Source: Streptomyces sp. R302
GTDB lineage: Bacteria; Actinomycetota; Actinomycetes; Streptomycetales; Streptomycetaceae
DNA length: 64,000 nt
Direction of reading: 5' to 3'
Assembly (NCBI RefSeq): GCF_012927245.1
Contig: NZ_JABBGE010000004.1
Coordinates: 558,001-622,000, forward strand
A program made the translations under genes and the position numbers. The stretch's first letter is position 1, and the number at the start of each line of letters is the position of its first letter. Below the pieces are notes generated by a model. The model worked only from the letters and a program-made list of their open reading frames with translations, was not told the DNA's origin and made no database searches. Shown piece by piece: positions 16,531-24,619 of this stretch.

Positions 16531-18897
16531 TCAGCGCCGCTTGCGCCCGTCCCCGAGCAGCCCGGCCTTCCGCAGCGCATCCGCCATCGCACTGTTCCCC
16601 GGCACGGCCGCCTGGCCACGCCCCTGGCCGCCCTGCCCCTGGCCCTGGCTCCGGCCCTGCCGCTGCTGCGGCGGCCGCCCGCCCCGCTCCCGCCGCGGCG
16701 CACGCTCCCCGCCCCCGTCCCGGGCGGACGCCTCGTCCTCCAGTCGCAGCGTCAGCGAGATCCGCTTGCGCGGGATGTCGACGTCGAGGACCTTCACCTT
16801 CACCACGTCGCCCGGCTTCACCACGTCCCGCGGGTCCCTGACGAAGGTCTTCGACATGGCCGAGACGTGCACCAGACCGTCCTGGTGGACGCCGACGTCC
16901 ACGAACGCCCCGAACGCGGCGACGTTCGTGACGACGCCCTCCAGGACCATTCCCGCCACCAGGTCGCCGATCTTCTCGACGCCCTCCTTGAAGGTGGCCG
17001 TCTTGAAGGCGGGACGCGGGTCCCGGCCCGGCTTCTCCAGCTCGCGCAGGATGTCGGTGACCGTCGGCAGGCCGAAGGAGTCGTCGACGAAGTCCGCCGG
17101 CCGCAGCGACCGCAGCGTCCCCGTGTCGCCGATCAGCGCCGCGACCTCGCCGCCCGTGGTCTTCGCCATCCGCCGCACCACCGGGTACGCCTCCGGGTGC
17201 ACCGCCGACGCGTCCAGCGGGTCGTCGCCGCCCCGGATGCGCAGGAAGCCCGCGCACTGCTCGTACGCCTTCGGGCCGAGCCTGGCCACGTCCTTCAGCG
17301 CCTTGCGGGAACGGAAGGGGCCGTTGGCGTCGCGGTGCGCGACGATGTTCTCGGCGAGGCCGGAGCTGATCCCGGACACCCGCGAAAGCAGCGGCGCCGA
17401 CGCGGTGTTGACGTCGACGCCGACGCCGTTCACACAGTCCTCGACGACCGCGTCGAGCGAACGGGAGAGCTTCACCTCGGCGAGGTCGTGCTGGTACTGG
17501 CCGACGCCGATCGACTTCGGGTCGATCTTCACCAGCTCGGCCAGCGGGTCCTGGAGCCGCCGCGCGATGGACACCGCGCCGCGCAACGACACGTCCAGGC
17601 CGGGGAGTTCCTGCGAGGCGAACGCGGAGGCCGAGTACACCGAGGCGCCGGCCTCCGAGACCATCACCTTCGTCAGGTTCAACTCGGGGTGCTTGGCGAT
17701 GAGTTCGGCGGCGAGCTTGTCGGTCTCGCGGGAGGCCGTGCCGTTGCCGATGGCGACGAGCTCGACCGCGTGCTCCTTCGCGAGCCGGGCCAGCTTCGCC
17801 AGCGACTCGTCCCACTTGTTGGCCGGGACGTGCGGGTAGATCGTGTCGGTGGCGACCACCTTGCCGGTCGCGTCGACCACCGCCACCTTCACCCCGGTAC
17901 GGAAACCGGGGTCGAGGCCCAGCGTCGCCCGGGTGCCCGCCGGGGCGGCCAGCAGCAGGTCCCGCAGGTTCGCCGCGAAGACCCGGACGGCCTCGTCCTC
18001 GGCGGCCGTCCGCAGCCGCACCCGCAGGTCGATCCCGAGGTGCGTCAGGATCCGGGTGCGCCAGGCCCAGCGGACCGTGTCCTGGAGCCACTTGTCGCCG
18101 GGGCGTCCCCGGTCGGCGATGCCGAAGCGGCTCGCCACGATCGGCTCGTACGACGACGGCCCGTCGGTGGCCTCCTCCGGTTCCAGGTCCAGGCTGAGGA
18201 CGTCCTCCTTCTCGCCGCGCAGCATGGCGAGGATCCGGTGCGAGGGGAGCGCGGTGAACGGCTCGGCGAAGTCGAAGTAGTCGGCGAACTTCGCGCCGTC
18301 CTGCTCCTTGCCCTCCCGGACCTTCGCCGCGAGCCGGCCCCGGCCCCACATCCGTTCCCGCAGCTCGCCGATGAGGTCGGCGTCCTCGGAGAACTTCTCG
18401 GTGAGGATCGCCCGCGCGCCCTCCAGGGCGGCCGAGGCGTCCGCGACGCCCTTGTCCGCGTCGACGAAGGCCGCCGCCGCGGCCGAGGGCTCCACCGACG
18501 GGTCGGCGAGCAGCCCCTCCGCCAGCGGCGCGAGCCCGGCCTCGCGGGCGATCTGCGCCTTGGTGCGCCGCTTCGGCTTGAACGGCAGGTAGATGTCCTC
18601 CAGGCGCGCCTTGGTGTCGGCGGCCAGGATCCTGGCCGCCAGCTCCTCCGTGAGCCTGCCCTGTTCCCGCACCGAGTCGAGGACGGCGGTCCGCCGGTCC
18701 TCCAGCTCCCGCAGATAGCGCAGCCGCTCCTCCAGGGTGCGCAGCTGCGCGTCGTCGAGCATCTCGGTCGCTTCCTTGCGGTAGCGCGCGATGAACGGCA
18801 CGGTGGAGCCGCCGTCGAGCAGCTCGACCGCCGCCTTCACCTGTCGCTCGCGTACGCCGAGCTCCTCGGCGATCCTTGCTTCGATGGACGTCGTCAC
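16531..18897 (-). CDS. tex: Tex-family transcription accessory / RNA-binding protein
   Basis: This 788-residue protein has the full Tex layout: helical N-terminal HTH-like region with PFIARYRKEATEMLDD, a YqgF/RNase H-like domain with LGLDPGFRTGVKVAVVD near residue 320, the NGTASRETDKLA and VSEAGASVYSAS motifs, a helix-hairpin-helix region with VSGISSGLAENIVAHRDANG, and a C-terminal S1 domain with FVDVGVHQDGLVHVSAMS and VKVKVLDVDIPRKRISLTLR. A Gly/Gln/Arg-rich tail of about 55 residues follows and may add RNA affinity. Tex is a nucleic-acid-binding factor affecting transcription and expression of diverse genes. Nothing unusual in its active layout. Confidence 0.95.
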   Translation of the reverse strand: MTTSIEARIAEELGVRERQVKAAVELLDGGSTVPFIARYRKEATEMLDDAQLRTLEERLRYLRELEDRRTAVLDSVREQGRLTEELAARILAADTKARLEDIYLPFKPKRRTKAQIAREAGLAPLAEGLLADPSVEPSAAAAAFVDADKGVADASAALEGARAILTEKFSEDADLIGELRERMWGRGRLAAKVREGKEQDGAKFADYFDFAEPFTALPSHRILAMLRGEKEDVLSLDLEPEEATDGPSSYEPIVASRFGIADRGRPGDKWLQDTVRWAWRTRILTHLGIDLRVRLRTAAEDEAVRVFAANLRDLLLAAPAGTRATLGLDPGFRTGVKVAVVDATGKVVATDTIYPHVPANKWDESLAKLARLAKEHAVELVAIGNGTASRETDKLAAELIAKHPELNLTKVMVSEAGASVYSASAFASQELPGLDVSLRGAVSIARRLQDPLAELVKIDPKSIGVGQYQHDLAEVKLSRSLDAVVEDCVNGVGVDVNTASAPLLSRVSGISSGLAENIVAHRDANGPFRSRKALKDVARLGPKAYEQCAGFLRIRGGDDPLDASAVHPEAYPVVRRMAKTTGGEVAALIGDTGTLRSLRPADFVDDSFGLPTVTDILRELEKPGRDPRPAFKTATFKEGVEKIGDLVAGMVLEGVVTNVAAFGAFVDVGVHQDGLVHVSAMSKTFVRDPRDVVKPGDVVKVKVLDVDIPRKRISLTLRLEDEASARDGGGERAPRRERGGRPPQQRQGRSQGQGQGGQGRGQAAVPGNSAMADALRKAGLLGDGRKRR

Positions 18898-19008
18898 CGT
18901 GTCCCGACCCGTCTGCTCGTACCACTGGCTTGCCCGTGCATTCTGCCGCGTCCGTCACCCGTACGCGGCAACCGGCCCGGTTCCGCGCGCCGCGCGGCGT
19001 TCCCGGGC

Positions 19009-19875
19009 TCAGCCCTTGCCGACGAGATCGGCGGGGAAGGCGCCCGCGCCCGCGGCCGCGGCCAGGAAACCGCGGCCCAGCTCGGTGAGGCGTTCCACAC
19101 CGGCCGCGCCGAGGTGCTCGTACGGGGCGGCGTCCAGGCGGTCCGTGGTCTCCTCCAGCTCCTCCCGCAGCCGCTTGCCGGCCTCCGTCAGCTCGCCGTC
19201 CGCGTCGAGGTACCCGCGCTCGCGCAGCCGCTCCCGGGCGGACTCCCAGTCGGCGCGGCCCCAGCCCCGGGTTCCGAGGACCCAGCGCGGCGCCATGCCC
19301 TTGCCGGTGGCGGTGTGGGAGGCGAGCGCCTCGACCGGGTCGAGGCCCGCGGAGAGCAGGGCCGTCAGGTGGCCGTCGCCGCGGTGCTCGCGCAGCAGGG
19401 TCGCGGCGTGCCAGTAGGCGAGGTGCGGCTCCTCGGGGACCGGCAGGTCGGCGTTGGCGGAGTACAGCGGCCGGGCGTGCCGGGTGCAGGCCTCGGCGGC
19501 CCGCAGGGCGAGCCCGGCGGCCTCGGCCATCTCCGGGGAGGCGACGGCCTCCTCGCCGAGCAGCCGGCGCAGGGTGGCGTCGACGGTCCGCAGCCGGGCG
19601 TCGAGGACGGCGGTGGGGGCGGCGGTCCCCCAGACCGCGGGCAGGTGCTCGGCGAGGAGCTCCCAGCGGTAGTTGTAGAAGGTGGCGGCGACCGTGCCGG
19701 CGCCGACGGCGCCGAGCGGGGCGCTGCGGGCGGCGAGCCGCATGGCGGCGGGGTCGGTGAGGCCGAGGGCCCCGAACTCCCGGTCCAGGTCGGGGGAGAA
19801 GTACAGCGTCGAGTGGAACGGGTTCAGGGCGTTGTGGCAGCGGCGCCCGGCCCGCGGCGGCAGAGAGGTCGTCAT
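19009..19875 (-). CDS. SCO6745/SalK-like helical protein
   Basis: This 288-residue protein matches, by memory of sequence style, the SCO6745 family related to SalK. Features are the N-terminal CHNALNPFHSTLYFSPD segment, a long helical body with AAGTVAATFYNYRWELLA-like packing and HLAYWHAATLLREHRGDGHL, and a C-terminal winged-helix-like part (RERLRERGYLDADGELTEAGK) that resembles a MarR-type wing. No enzymatic motif is evident. It could be a regulator with a sensing N-terminus. It lies on its own transcript between tex and the divergent GlxA-like regulator. Confidence 0.75.
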   Translation of the reverse strand: MTTSLPPRAGRRCHNALNPFHSTLYFSPDLDREFGALGLTDPAAMRLAARSAPLGAVGAGTVAATFYNYRWELLAEHLPAVWGTAAPTAVLDARLRTVDATLRRLLGEEAVASPEMAEAAGLALRAAEACTRHARPLYSANADLPVPEEPHLAYWHAATLLREHRGDGHLTALLSAGLDPVEALASHTATGKGMAPRWVLGTRGWGRADWESARERLRERGYLDADGELTEAGKRLREELEETTDRLDAAPYEHLGAAGVERLTELGRGFLAAAAGAGAFPADLVGKG

Positions 19876-20003
19876 GGCACCAGAACCTAACCGACTGCTT
19901 GGTACGGAGGGAATGGCCCCCGGCGTCCGGGCGGGCGGCGATGGCAGGAAAGGTGGGGTGGCCGTCCTTGCGGCCGTCGCGGCCGGGCCCGAAGGATGGG
20001 GTC

Positions 20004-21041
20004 ATGACCCAGCGTCCCGTCCTCGTCGTCCTCTTCGACGGCGTGCAGAGCCTCGACGTCACCGGGCCCGTCGAGGTGTTCCACGGCGCCCAGTGGGCCT
20101 CCGGCGCCGCCCGGGACCCGTATCCGATCCGTACCGCGTCCCCGGGCGGCGCGCCGGTCCGCACCTCCAGCGGCCTGCGGATCCTGCCCGACACCTCCCT
20201 GGCGGAGGCCGTCGCCGACGGGCCGCCGCACACCCTCCTCGTCCCCGGCGGCGAGGGCACCCGGGGCGCGGACCCGGCCCTCGTCGACTGGCTGCGCGTC
20301 CACGGGCCGCACGCCGAGCGGCTGGTCTCGGTCTGCACCGGGGCGCTGCGGCTGGCCGAGGCGGGGCTCCTCGACGGGCACCGGGCCACCACGCACTGGA
20401 TGGCCTGCGAACACCTCGCCCGCCGCCATCCCGCGGTCGAGGTCGACCCCGACCCGATCTTCGTCAGGGACGGCCGGATCGCCACCTCCGCCGGGGTCAC
20501 CGCCGGCATCGACCTGGCCCTCGCCCTGGTGGAGGAGGACCTGGGCCGGGAGGCGGCGCTCGCCCTCGCCAGGATGCTGGTGGTCTTCCTGCGCCGCCCC
20601 GGCAACCAGGCGCAGTTCAGCGCCCAGCTCGCCGCCCAGACCGCGCGCCGCGAACCGCTGCGCGACGTCCAGGCGTGGATCGCCGAGCACCCGGACGGGG
20701 ACCTGTCGGTGGAGCGGCTCGCCGCCCGTGCCCGGCTCTCGCCGCGCCACTTCGCCCGCGCCTTCCACGCCGAGACGGGCGTCACCCCGGGCCGGTACGT
20801 CGACCGGATCCGCCTCGAACACGCCCGCAGGCTCCTGGAGGAGACCACCCGCGGCGTCGAGGAGGTGTCCCGCGCCGCCGGCTACGGCACCCCGGAGGCG
20901 ATGCGCCGCGCCTTCGTGAAGGCGCTCGACACCGCCCCCGCCGACTACCGCCGCCGCTTCCACGCACCCGTCACCGCACCGGTCACCGGACCCGTATCCG
21001 CACCGGTCACCGCACACGTCACCGGACCCGTCAGCCGATAG
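20004..21041 (+). CDS. GlxA-family AraC-type transcriptional regulator
   Basis: This 345-residue protein has an N-terminal DJ-1/PfpI-type class I glutamine amidotransferase-like domain (LVVLFDGVQSLDVTGPVEVF; SVCTGALRLAEAGLLDGHRA with the nucleophile-elbow Cys) and a C-terminal double-HTH AraC domain (about 220-320, VERLAARARLSPRHFARAFH and VEEVSRAAGYGTPEAMRRAF). ATG 20004 was chosen because the DJ-1 domain starts there. The last 25 residues are a low-complexity run of PVT/PVS units encoded by CACCGGTCACCG-type repeats just before the stop. A DJ-1-like gene follows 11 bp downstream, so the regulator and its likely target are in one operon. Confidence 0.9.
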   Translation: MTQRPVLVVLFDGVQSLDVTGPVEVFHGAQWASGAARDPYPIRTASPGGAPVRTSSGLRILPDTSLAEAVADGPPHTLLVPGGEGTRGADPALVDWLRVHGPHAERLVSVCTGALRLAEAGLLDGHRATTHWMACEHLARRHPAVEVDPDPIFVRDGRIATSAGVTAGIDLALALVEEDLGREAALALARMLVVFLRRPGNQAQFSAQLAAQTARREPLRDVQAWIAEHPDGDLSVERLAARARLSPRHFARAFHAETGVTPGRYVDRIRLEHARRLLEETTRGVEEVSRAAGYGTPEAMRRAFVKALDTAPADYRRRFHAPVTAPVTGPVSAPVTAHVTGPVSR

Positions 21042-21052
21042 GAGTCACACCC

Positions 21053-21694
21053 ATGCAGATCGCCGTCCTCCTCTTCGAGGGCTTCACCACGCTCGACGCC
21101 GTCGGCCCGTACGAGATCCTCTCCCGGCTCCCCGGGGCGGAGACCGTCCTCGTCGCCAAGGAGCCGGGGCCCGTCCGCAACGACCAGGGCAGCCTCGCGC
21201 TCGTCGCCGACAAGGCCCTCGCCGACGTCCCGCACCCGGACATCGTGCTCGTCCCCGGCGGCCCGGAGACCCGCCAGGCCATGTACGACCCGGAGATCCA
21301 GGAGTGGCTGCGCACCGCCGACGCCACCAGCACCTGGACCACCTCGGTCTGCACCGGCGCACTGCTCCTCGGCGCCGCCGGGCTGCTCGGCGGCCGCCGC
21401 GCGACCACCCACTGGCTGGCCTACGAGGAACTGCGCGCGCTCGGCGCCGAACCCACCGGCGAGCGGGTCGTCTTCGACGGCAAGTACGTGACGGCCGCCG
21501 GCGTCTCCTCCGGCATCGACATGGGCCTGCACCTGCTCGGCCGGATCGCCGGCGACGAGGCCGCGATGACCGTCCAGCTGCTCACCGAGTACGACCCCCA
21601 GCCGCCGTACGACGCGGGCTCGCCGCTCAAGGCCCCCGCCCACCTGGTGGAGCAGTGGCGCGGCACGCGCGCCGAGGACCTGCCGCAGGGCTGA
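21053..21694 (+). CDS. DJ-1/PfpI family protein
   Basis: This 213-residue single-domain protein shows the same fold as the regulator upstream: VLLFEGFTTLDAVGPYEILS at the start, VLVPGGPETRQAMYDPEIQ, and the nucleophile elbow TSVCTGALLLGAAGLLGGR with Cys near residue 101. The elbow is followed by ATTHWLAYEELRALGAEP, as in isonitrile hydratase-like members; isonitrile hydratase, glyoxalase-like or amidase activity is possible but not decided by sequence. A TAGGAG ribosome site precedes ATG 21053. It is probably controlled by the adjacent GlxA-type regulator. Confidence 0.86.
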   Translation: MQIAVLLFEGFTTLDAVGPYEILSRLPGAETVLVAKEPGPVRNDQGSLALVADKALADVPHPDIVLVPGGPETRQAMYDPEIQEWLRTADATSTWTTSVCTGALLLGAAGLLGGRRATTHWLAYEELRALGAEPTGERVVFDGKYVTAAGVSSGIDMGLHLLGRIAGDEAAMTVQLLTEYDPQPPYDAGSPLKAPAHLVEQWRGTRAEDLPQG

Positions 21695-21697
21695 GCC

Positions 21698-22459
21698 TCA
21701 GAGGCCGTACGTGAAGCGGGGCGCCCGGCGCTCCAGGAAGGCGGCGACGCCCTCGGCGGTGTCGCCGCTGCCGTGCGCCTGCGCCGCCCAGTGGGCGTCC
21801 CGGTCGAGCCGGCCGTCGGCGAACTCCTTGGCCGCGGCCTGGGTGAGCAGTGAGCGGGAGGCGAGGATCCGGCCGAACTCCTCGACCCGCTTCGCCAGCT
21901 CGCCGGCCGGGTGCACCTCGTCCACGAAGCCGGTCCGCAGCGCCCGCTCGCTGTCGATGAGTTCGCCCGAGAAGAGCAGGTACTTGGCGGTGGCCGGGCC
22001 CACCAGGGCGGTGAGGCGGCGGGTGGAGGACGAGGGGTAGACGATGCCGAGCTTCGCCGGGGTGATCCCGAAGCGGCTGCCCTCGGCGGCGAAGCGCAGG
22101 TCGCAGGCGCCGGCGAGCTGGCTGCCGCCGCCGACGCAGTAGCCGCGGACGGCGGCGAGGGTCGGCTTGGGGAAGGCGGCGAGCGCCTCCTCGGCGCGGA
22201 CCGCGAGCGCCTGCTGCTCGTCGCCGGGTTCGCGCAGCGTCGAGATGTCGGCGCCGGCGCAGAAGGTGTCGCCCGCGCCGGTCAGCACCAGGACCCGGAC
22301 CGCCGGGTCGGCGGCGAGGCGGCCGAGGACGGCGGGCAGCGACCGCCACATCCCCGCCGTCATGGCGTTCCGCTTGGCGGGGTTGCTGATGACGAGGGTC
22401 GCGACGCCGTCCGTGACGGTGTCGACGAGCTGCGGCTCCACGGGCTCCACGGTCTCCAT
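21698..22459 (-). CDS. enoyl-CoA hydratase/isomerase family protein
   Basis: This 253-residue crotonase-fold protein has VTDGVATLVISNPAKRNAMT at the start, the oxyanion-hole segment GDTFCAGADISTLREPGDE, and AAVRGYCVGGGSQLAGACDLRF, then GITPAKLGIVYPSSSTRRL where hydratases carry catalytic Glu residues. Here the second-Glu region reads PAKLGI, so classical hydratase chemistry is doubtful and an isomerase or other crotonase reaction may apply. ATG 22459 is the first start in the conserved part. It ends three bases from the convergent DJ-1-like gene. Confidence 0.87.
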   Translation of the reverse strand: METVEPVEPQLVDTVTDGVATLVISNPAKRNAMTAGMWRSLPAVLGRLAADPAVRVLVLTGAGDTFCAGADISTLREPGDEQQALAVRAEEALAAFPKPTLAAVRGYCVGGGSQLAGACDLRFAAEGSRFGITPAKLGIVYPSSSTRRLTALVGPATAKYLLFSGELIDSERALRTGFVDEVHPAGELAKRVEEFGRILASRSLLTQAAAKEFADGRLDRDAHWAAQAHGSGDTAEGVAAFLERRAPRFTYGL

Positions 22460-22531
22460 GGGCCGGATGCTATCCACCGGTCCCGACCGTACGATCGGGA
22501 AGGGGTCGTCAGGCAGCCGCGAGGAGGCACG

Positions 22532-23212
22532 ATGGCCAGGAAGAACCGGGACGAGGGCCTCGATCCCGTGCAGGAGATGGCCCGCGAGGGGAAGAGGCTC
22601 GGCCGGAGCTTCGGCTGGCTGGCCGCGCTCGGCGTGATCCTCGTGATCTGCGGGGTGGTCGGCCTGGTCTACACCGGGGTCGCCACCCTGACGTCCATGT
22701 GGCTCTTCGGCTGGCTGCTGCTCGTCGGCGGCCTGGTGGGCCTCCTCCAGGCGTTCGCGTCCCGGGGCACCAGCTACTTCTGGCTGGCGGCGGTGGTCGC
22801 GGCGGTGAACCTCGCGGCCGGCTGCGTGGTGCTCCGTCACCCGGAGGGCACCGCCGAGGCGCTGACGATGTTCGCGGCCCTGCTCTTCCTTACCGGAGGG
22901 GTGTTCCGGCTGGTCGGCAGCGTGGTGACGCGCGGCCCGCAGTTCGGCTGGACGCTGTTCCAGGGCGCCTTCGGGGTGCTCCTGGGCGTGCTGGTGCTCT
23001 TCGACTGGCCGGACAGCAGCCGGTACGTCATCGGCTGCTTCTTCTCGCTGGCGCTGCTCTTCGACGGCCTGGGGCTGATCGCGATCGGGGTCGGCGGCCG
23101 GAGGATCGTCGACATGGTCGCCCCGAAGCCGGTCACCCCGAAGCCGGAACCGGCCGGGGAGGCGCCTCCCGCGATTCCCCCGGAGAACGCGCAGGATCAG
23201 TCGCACAACTGA
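22532..23212 (+). CDS. DUF308/HdeD-like membrane protein
   Basis: This 226-residue protein has a short charged N-terminus and six hydrophobic segments in three pairs, for example LAALGVILVICGVVGLVY, MWLFGWLLLVGGLVGLLQ, FWLAAVVAAVNLAAGCVV and FAALLFLTGGVFRLVGSVV, the DUF308/HdeD arrangement. HdeD in E. coli is linked to acid resistance; in actinobacteria the role is unproven. The C-terminal 35 residues are a Pro/Lys/Glu-rich cytoplasmic tail. A GAGGAGG ribosome site precedes ATG 22532. Confidence 0.85.
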   Translation: MARKNRDEGLDPVQEMAREGKRLGRSFGWLAALGVILVICGVVGLVYTGVATLTSMWLFGWLLLVGGLVGLLQAFASRGTSYFWLAAVVAAVNLAAGCVVLRHPEGTAEALTMFAALLFLTGGVFRLVGSVVTRGPQFGWTLFQGAFGVLLGVLVLFDWPDSSRYVIGCFFSLALLFDGLGLIAIGVGGRRIVDMVAPKPVTPKPEPAGEAPPAIPPENAQDQSHN

Positions 23213-23276
23213 CGTCGACATACGGCATCGATCAGAAGGTGGCCGATAGGTGTCGACTTCTGGTCAGTAGGTCGGG

Positions 23277-23858
23277 ATGTCCCTCCGGATTGCCAAGACT
23301 CCCCGTGTGGCGAGAATCGAGCACGAGGGTGGGAACCGGACCATGGAGACCCGCGGAGGTGTCCCCGCCCGGCCACCGTCCTACGAAGGAGTCTGGCGCT
23401 TCACCGCTCCCGCGGTCGACGTCTCCGTCCCCCAGGCCCGGCACGCGGTACGCGACCTGCTGGCCCGCCAGGGAGTTCCGGTCCACGAGGACATCCGGCA
23501 CGGGCTGCTGCTGATCGTTTCCGAGCTGGTCACCAACGCCGTGCGGCACGCGGCGCTGCTCTCCCCGGAGATAGCGGTCGAGGTGGCCATCGGCCCCGAG
23601 TGGGTCCGGGTGTCCGTCGAGGACAACCACCCCTACCGGCCCAAGGCCCTGGAGGCGGACTACGGCCAGACCGGCGGCCGGGGGCTGCTCCTGGTGAAGG
23701 AGATCGCCCTGGAGGCGGGCGGCGCCTGCGACGTCGAGCACACCGCGGGCGGCGGAAAGATCATCTGGGCGGCGCTGCCCCTGGCCCCGATGGCACCGGG
23801 GCCGGGGACGGCGGAGGGCCGGGTCACCAGCCCCCGGCAGGACCCGTCAGCTCCCTGA
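23277..23858 (+). CDS. anti-sigma-factor-type ATP-binding protein (HATPase_c)
   Basis: This protein of up to 193 residues is a stand-alone GHKL ATPase of the Streptomyces anti-sigma/serine-kinase type. The N box LLLIVSELVTNAVRHAA, the G1 box VSVEDNHPYRP and the G2 box GGRGLLLVKEIA are all present. Such proteins phosphorylate anti-sigma-factor antagonists or have unknown partners. No cognate STAS protein is in the window. An in-frame ATG at 23343 would give 171 residues; neither start has a strong ribosome site, so the start is uncertain. Its 3' end overlaps the convergent idi gene by 35 bp. Confidence 0.85.
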   Translation: MSLRIAKTPRVARIEHEGGNRTMETRGGVPARPPSYEGVWRFTAPAVDVSVPQARHAVRDLLARQGVPVHEDIRHGLLLIVSELVTNAVRHAALLSPEIAVEVAIGPEWVRVSVEDNHPYRPKALEADYGQTGGRGLLLVKEIALEAGGACDVEHTAGGGKIIWAALPLAPMAPGPGTAEGRVTSPRQDPSAP

Positions 23859-24456
23859 TCGCCGGGCGCGCCGCGTCGAGCACCGTCATGAACCAGGCGG
23901 AGAACGGCGCGGCCGCGTGCCGCTCGGCCAGCTCGGCCGGGGTCACGAAGGCGTAGTCCTCGATCTCCTCCGGGTCCGGGTGCGGGGTCGCCTGCACCAG
24001 GCCGACGAAGAGGTGGTTGAACTCCTGCTCCACCAGGCCCGAGGCCGGGTCCGGGTGGTTGTAGCGGACGGTGCCGGCCTCGCCCATCAGGGTGGGGGAG
24101 ACGCCGAGCTCCTCGAAGGTGCGCCGGGCCGCCGCCGCGAAGGGCGCCTCGCCCGGGTAGGGGTGGCCGCAGCAGGTGTTGGACCAGACGCCGGGGGAGT
24201 GGTACTTGCCGAGCGCCCGGCGCTGGAGCAGCAGCCGGCCCTCCTCGTCGAAGAGGAAGACCGAGAAGGCGCGGTGCAGCTGCCCGGGGGCCTGGTGGGC
24301 GGTGAGCTTCTCCGCCGTACCGATGGTGTTCCCGGCCTCGTCGACCAGTTCCAGCATGATCGGCTCCGGGGTGGCGGACGGCTCCTTGCCGTCCGACGTG
24401 AGCTGAGACGCAAGCCCCGGCGCGATTTCGGCCGTGGTGCCCTGTGTGGTCGGCAT
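23824..24456 (-). CDS. idi: isopentenyl-diphosphate delta-isomerase, type I
   Basis: This 210-residue Nudix-fold enzyme interconverts isopentenyl and dimethylallyl diphosphate, supplying isoprenoid precursors. The type I signatures are LHRAFSVFLFDEEGRLLLQR, the catalytic-Cys block WSNTCCGHPYPGE and the metal/catalytic-Glu region VEQEFNHLFVG, with AARRTFEELGV as the Nudix helix. ATG 24456 or ATG 24462 two codons upstream could be used. It lies about 10 kb from the hopanoid cluster on the opposite strand and probably supports it, though it also serves general isoprenoid supply. A strong terminator separates it from the upstream fusion gene. Confidence 0.95.
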   Translation of the reverse strand: MPTTQGTTAEIAPGLASQLTSDGKEPSATPEPIMLELVDEAGNTIGTAEKLTAHQAPGQLHRAFSVFLFDEEGRLLLQRRALGKYHSPGVWSNTCCGHPYPGEAPFAAAARRTFEELGVSPTLMGEAGTVRYNHPDPASGLVEQEFNHLFVGLVQATPHPDPEEIEDYAFVTPAELAERHAAAPFSAWFMTVLDAARPAIRELTGPAGGW

Positions 24457-24544
24457 ACCCATCCTTCGCTTCGGTCCTCGGCCCCTGGGGGCGACCCCAG
24501 TGTGCCGTACAAAAGCGGCTTGTCCGCACTTCGGCGGCCGGAGC

Positions 24545-24591
24545 CCGCCGCTCCCACCGCACCGGAGTACACCGGTGCGGGGAAGCGGCGG
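24545..24591 (-). terminator. Terminator of the methyltransferase-acetyltransferase gene
   Basis: A nested hairpin has outer arms CCGCCGCT/AGCGGCGG (24545-24552, 24584-24591) and inner arms CCGCACCGG/CCGGTGCGG (24557-24565, 24572-24580). It lies between the stop at 24620 and idi, both on the minus strand. Confidence 0.75.
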
Positions 24592-24619
24592 ACGCGACGG
24601 GACGACCGTCACGGGCAGG

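Noticed and set aside
15965..20848. Very long open frame on the minus strand (about 1600 codons) across several genes
   Set aside because: It is antisense or out of frame to tex, the SalK-like gene and the GlxA regulator, all with clear family motifs; long spurious frames are normal at this GC content.
23277..23858. Two-component histidine kinase
   Set aside because: Only a GHKL ATPase domain is present, without phospho-acceptor His region, sensor or partner response regulator.
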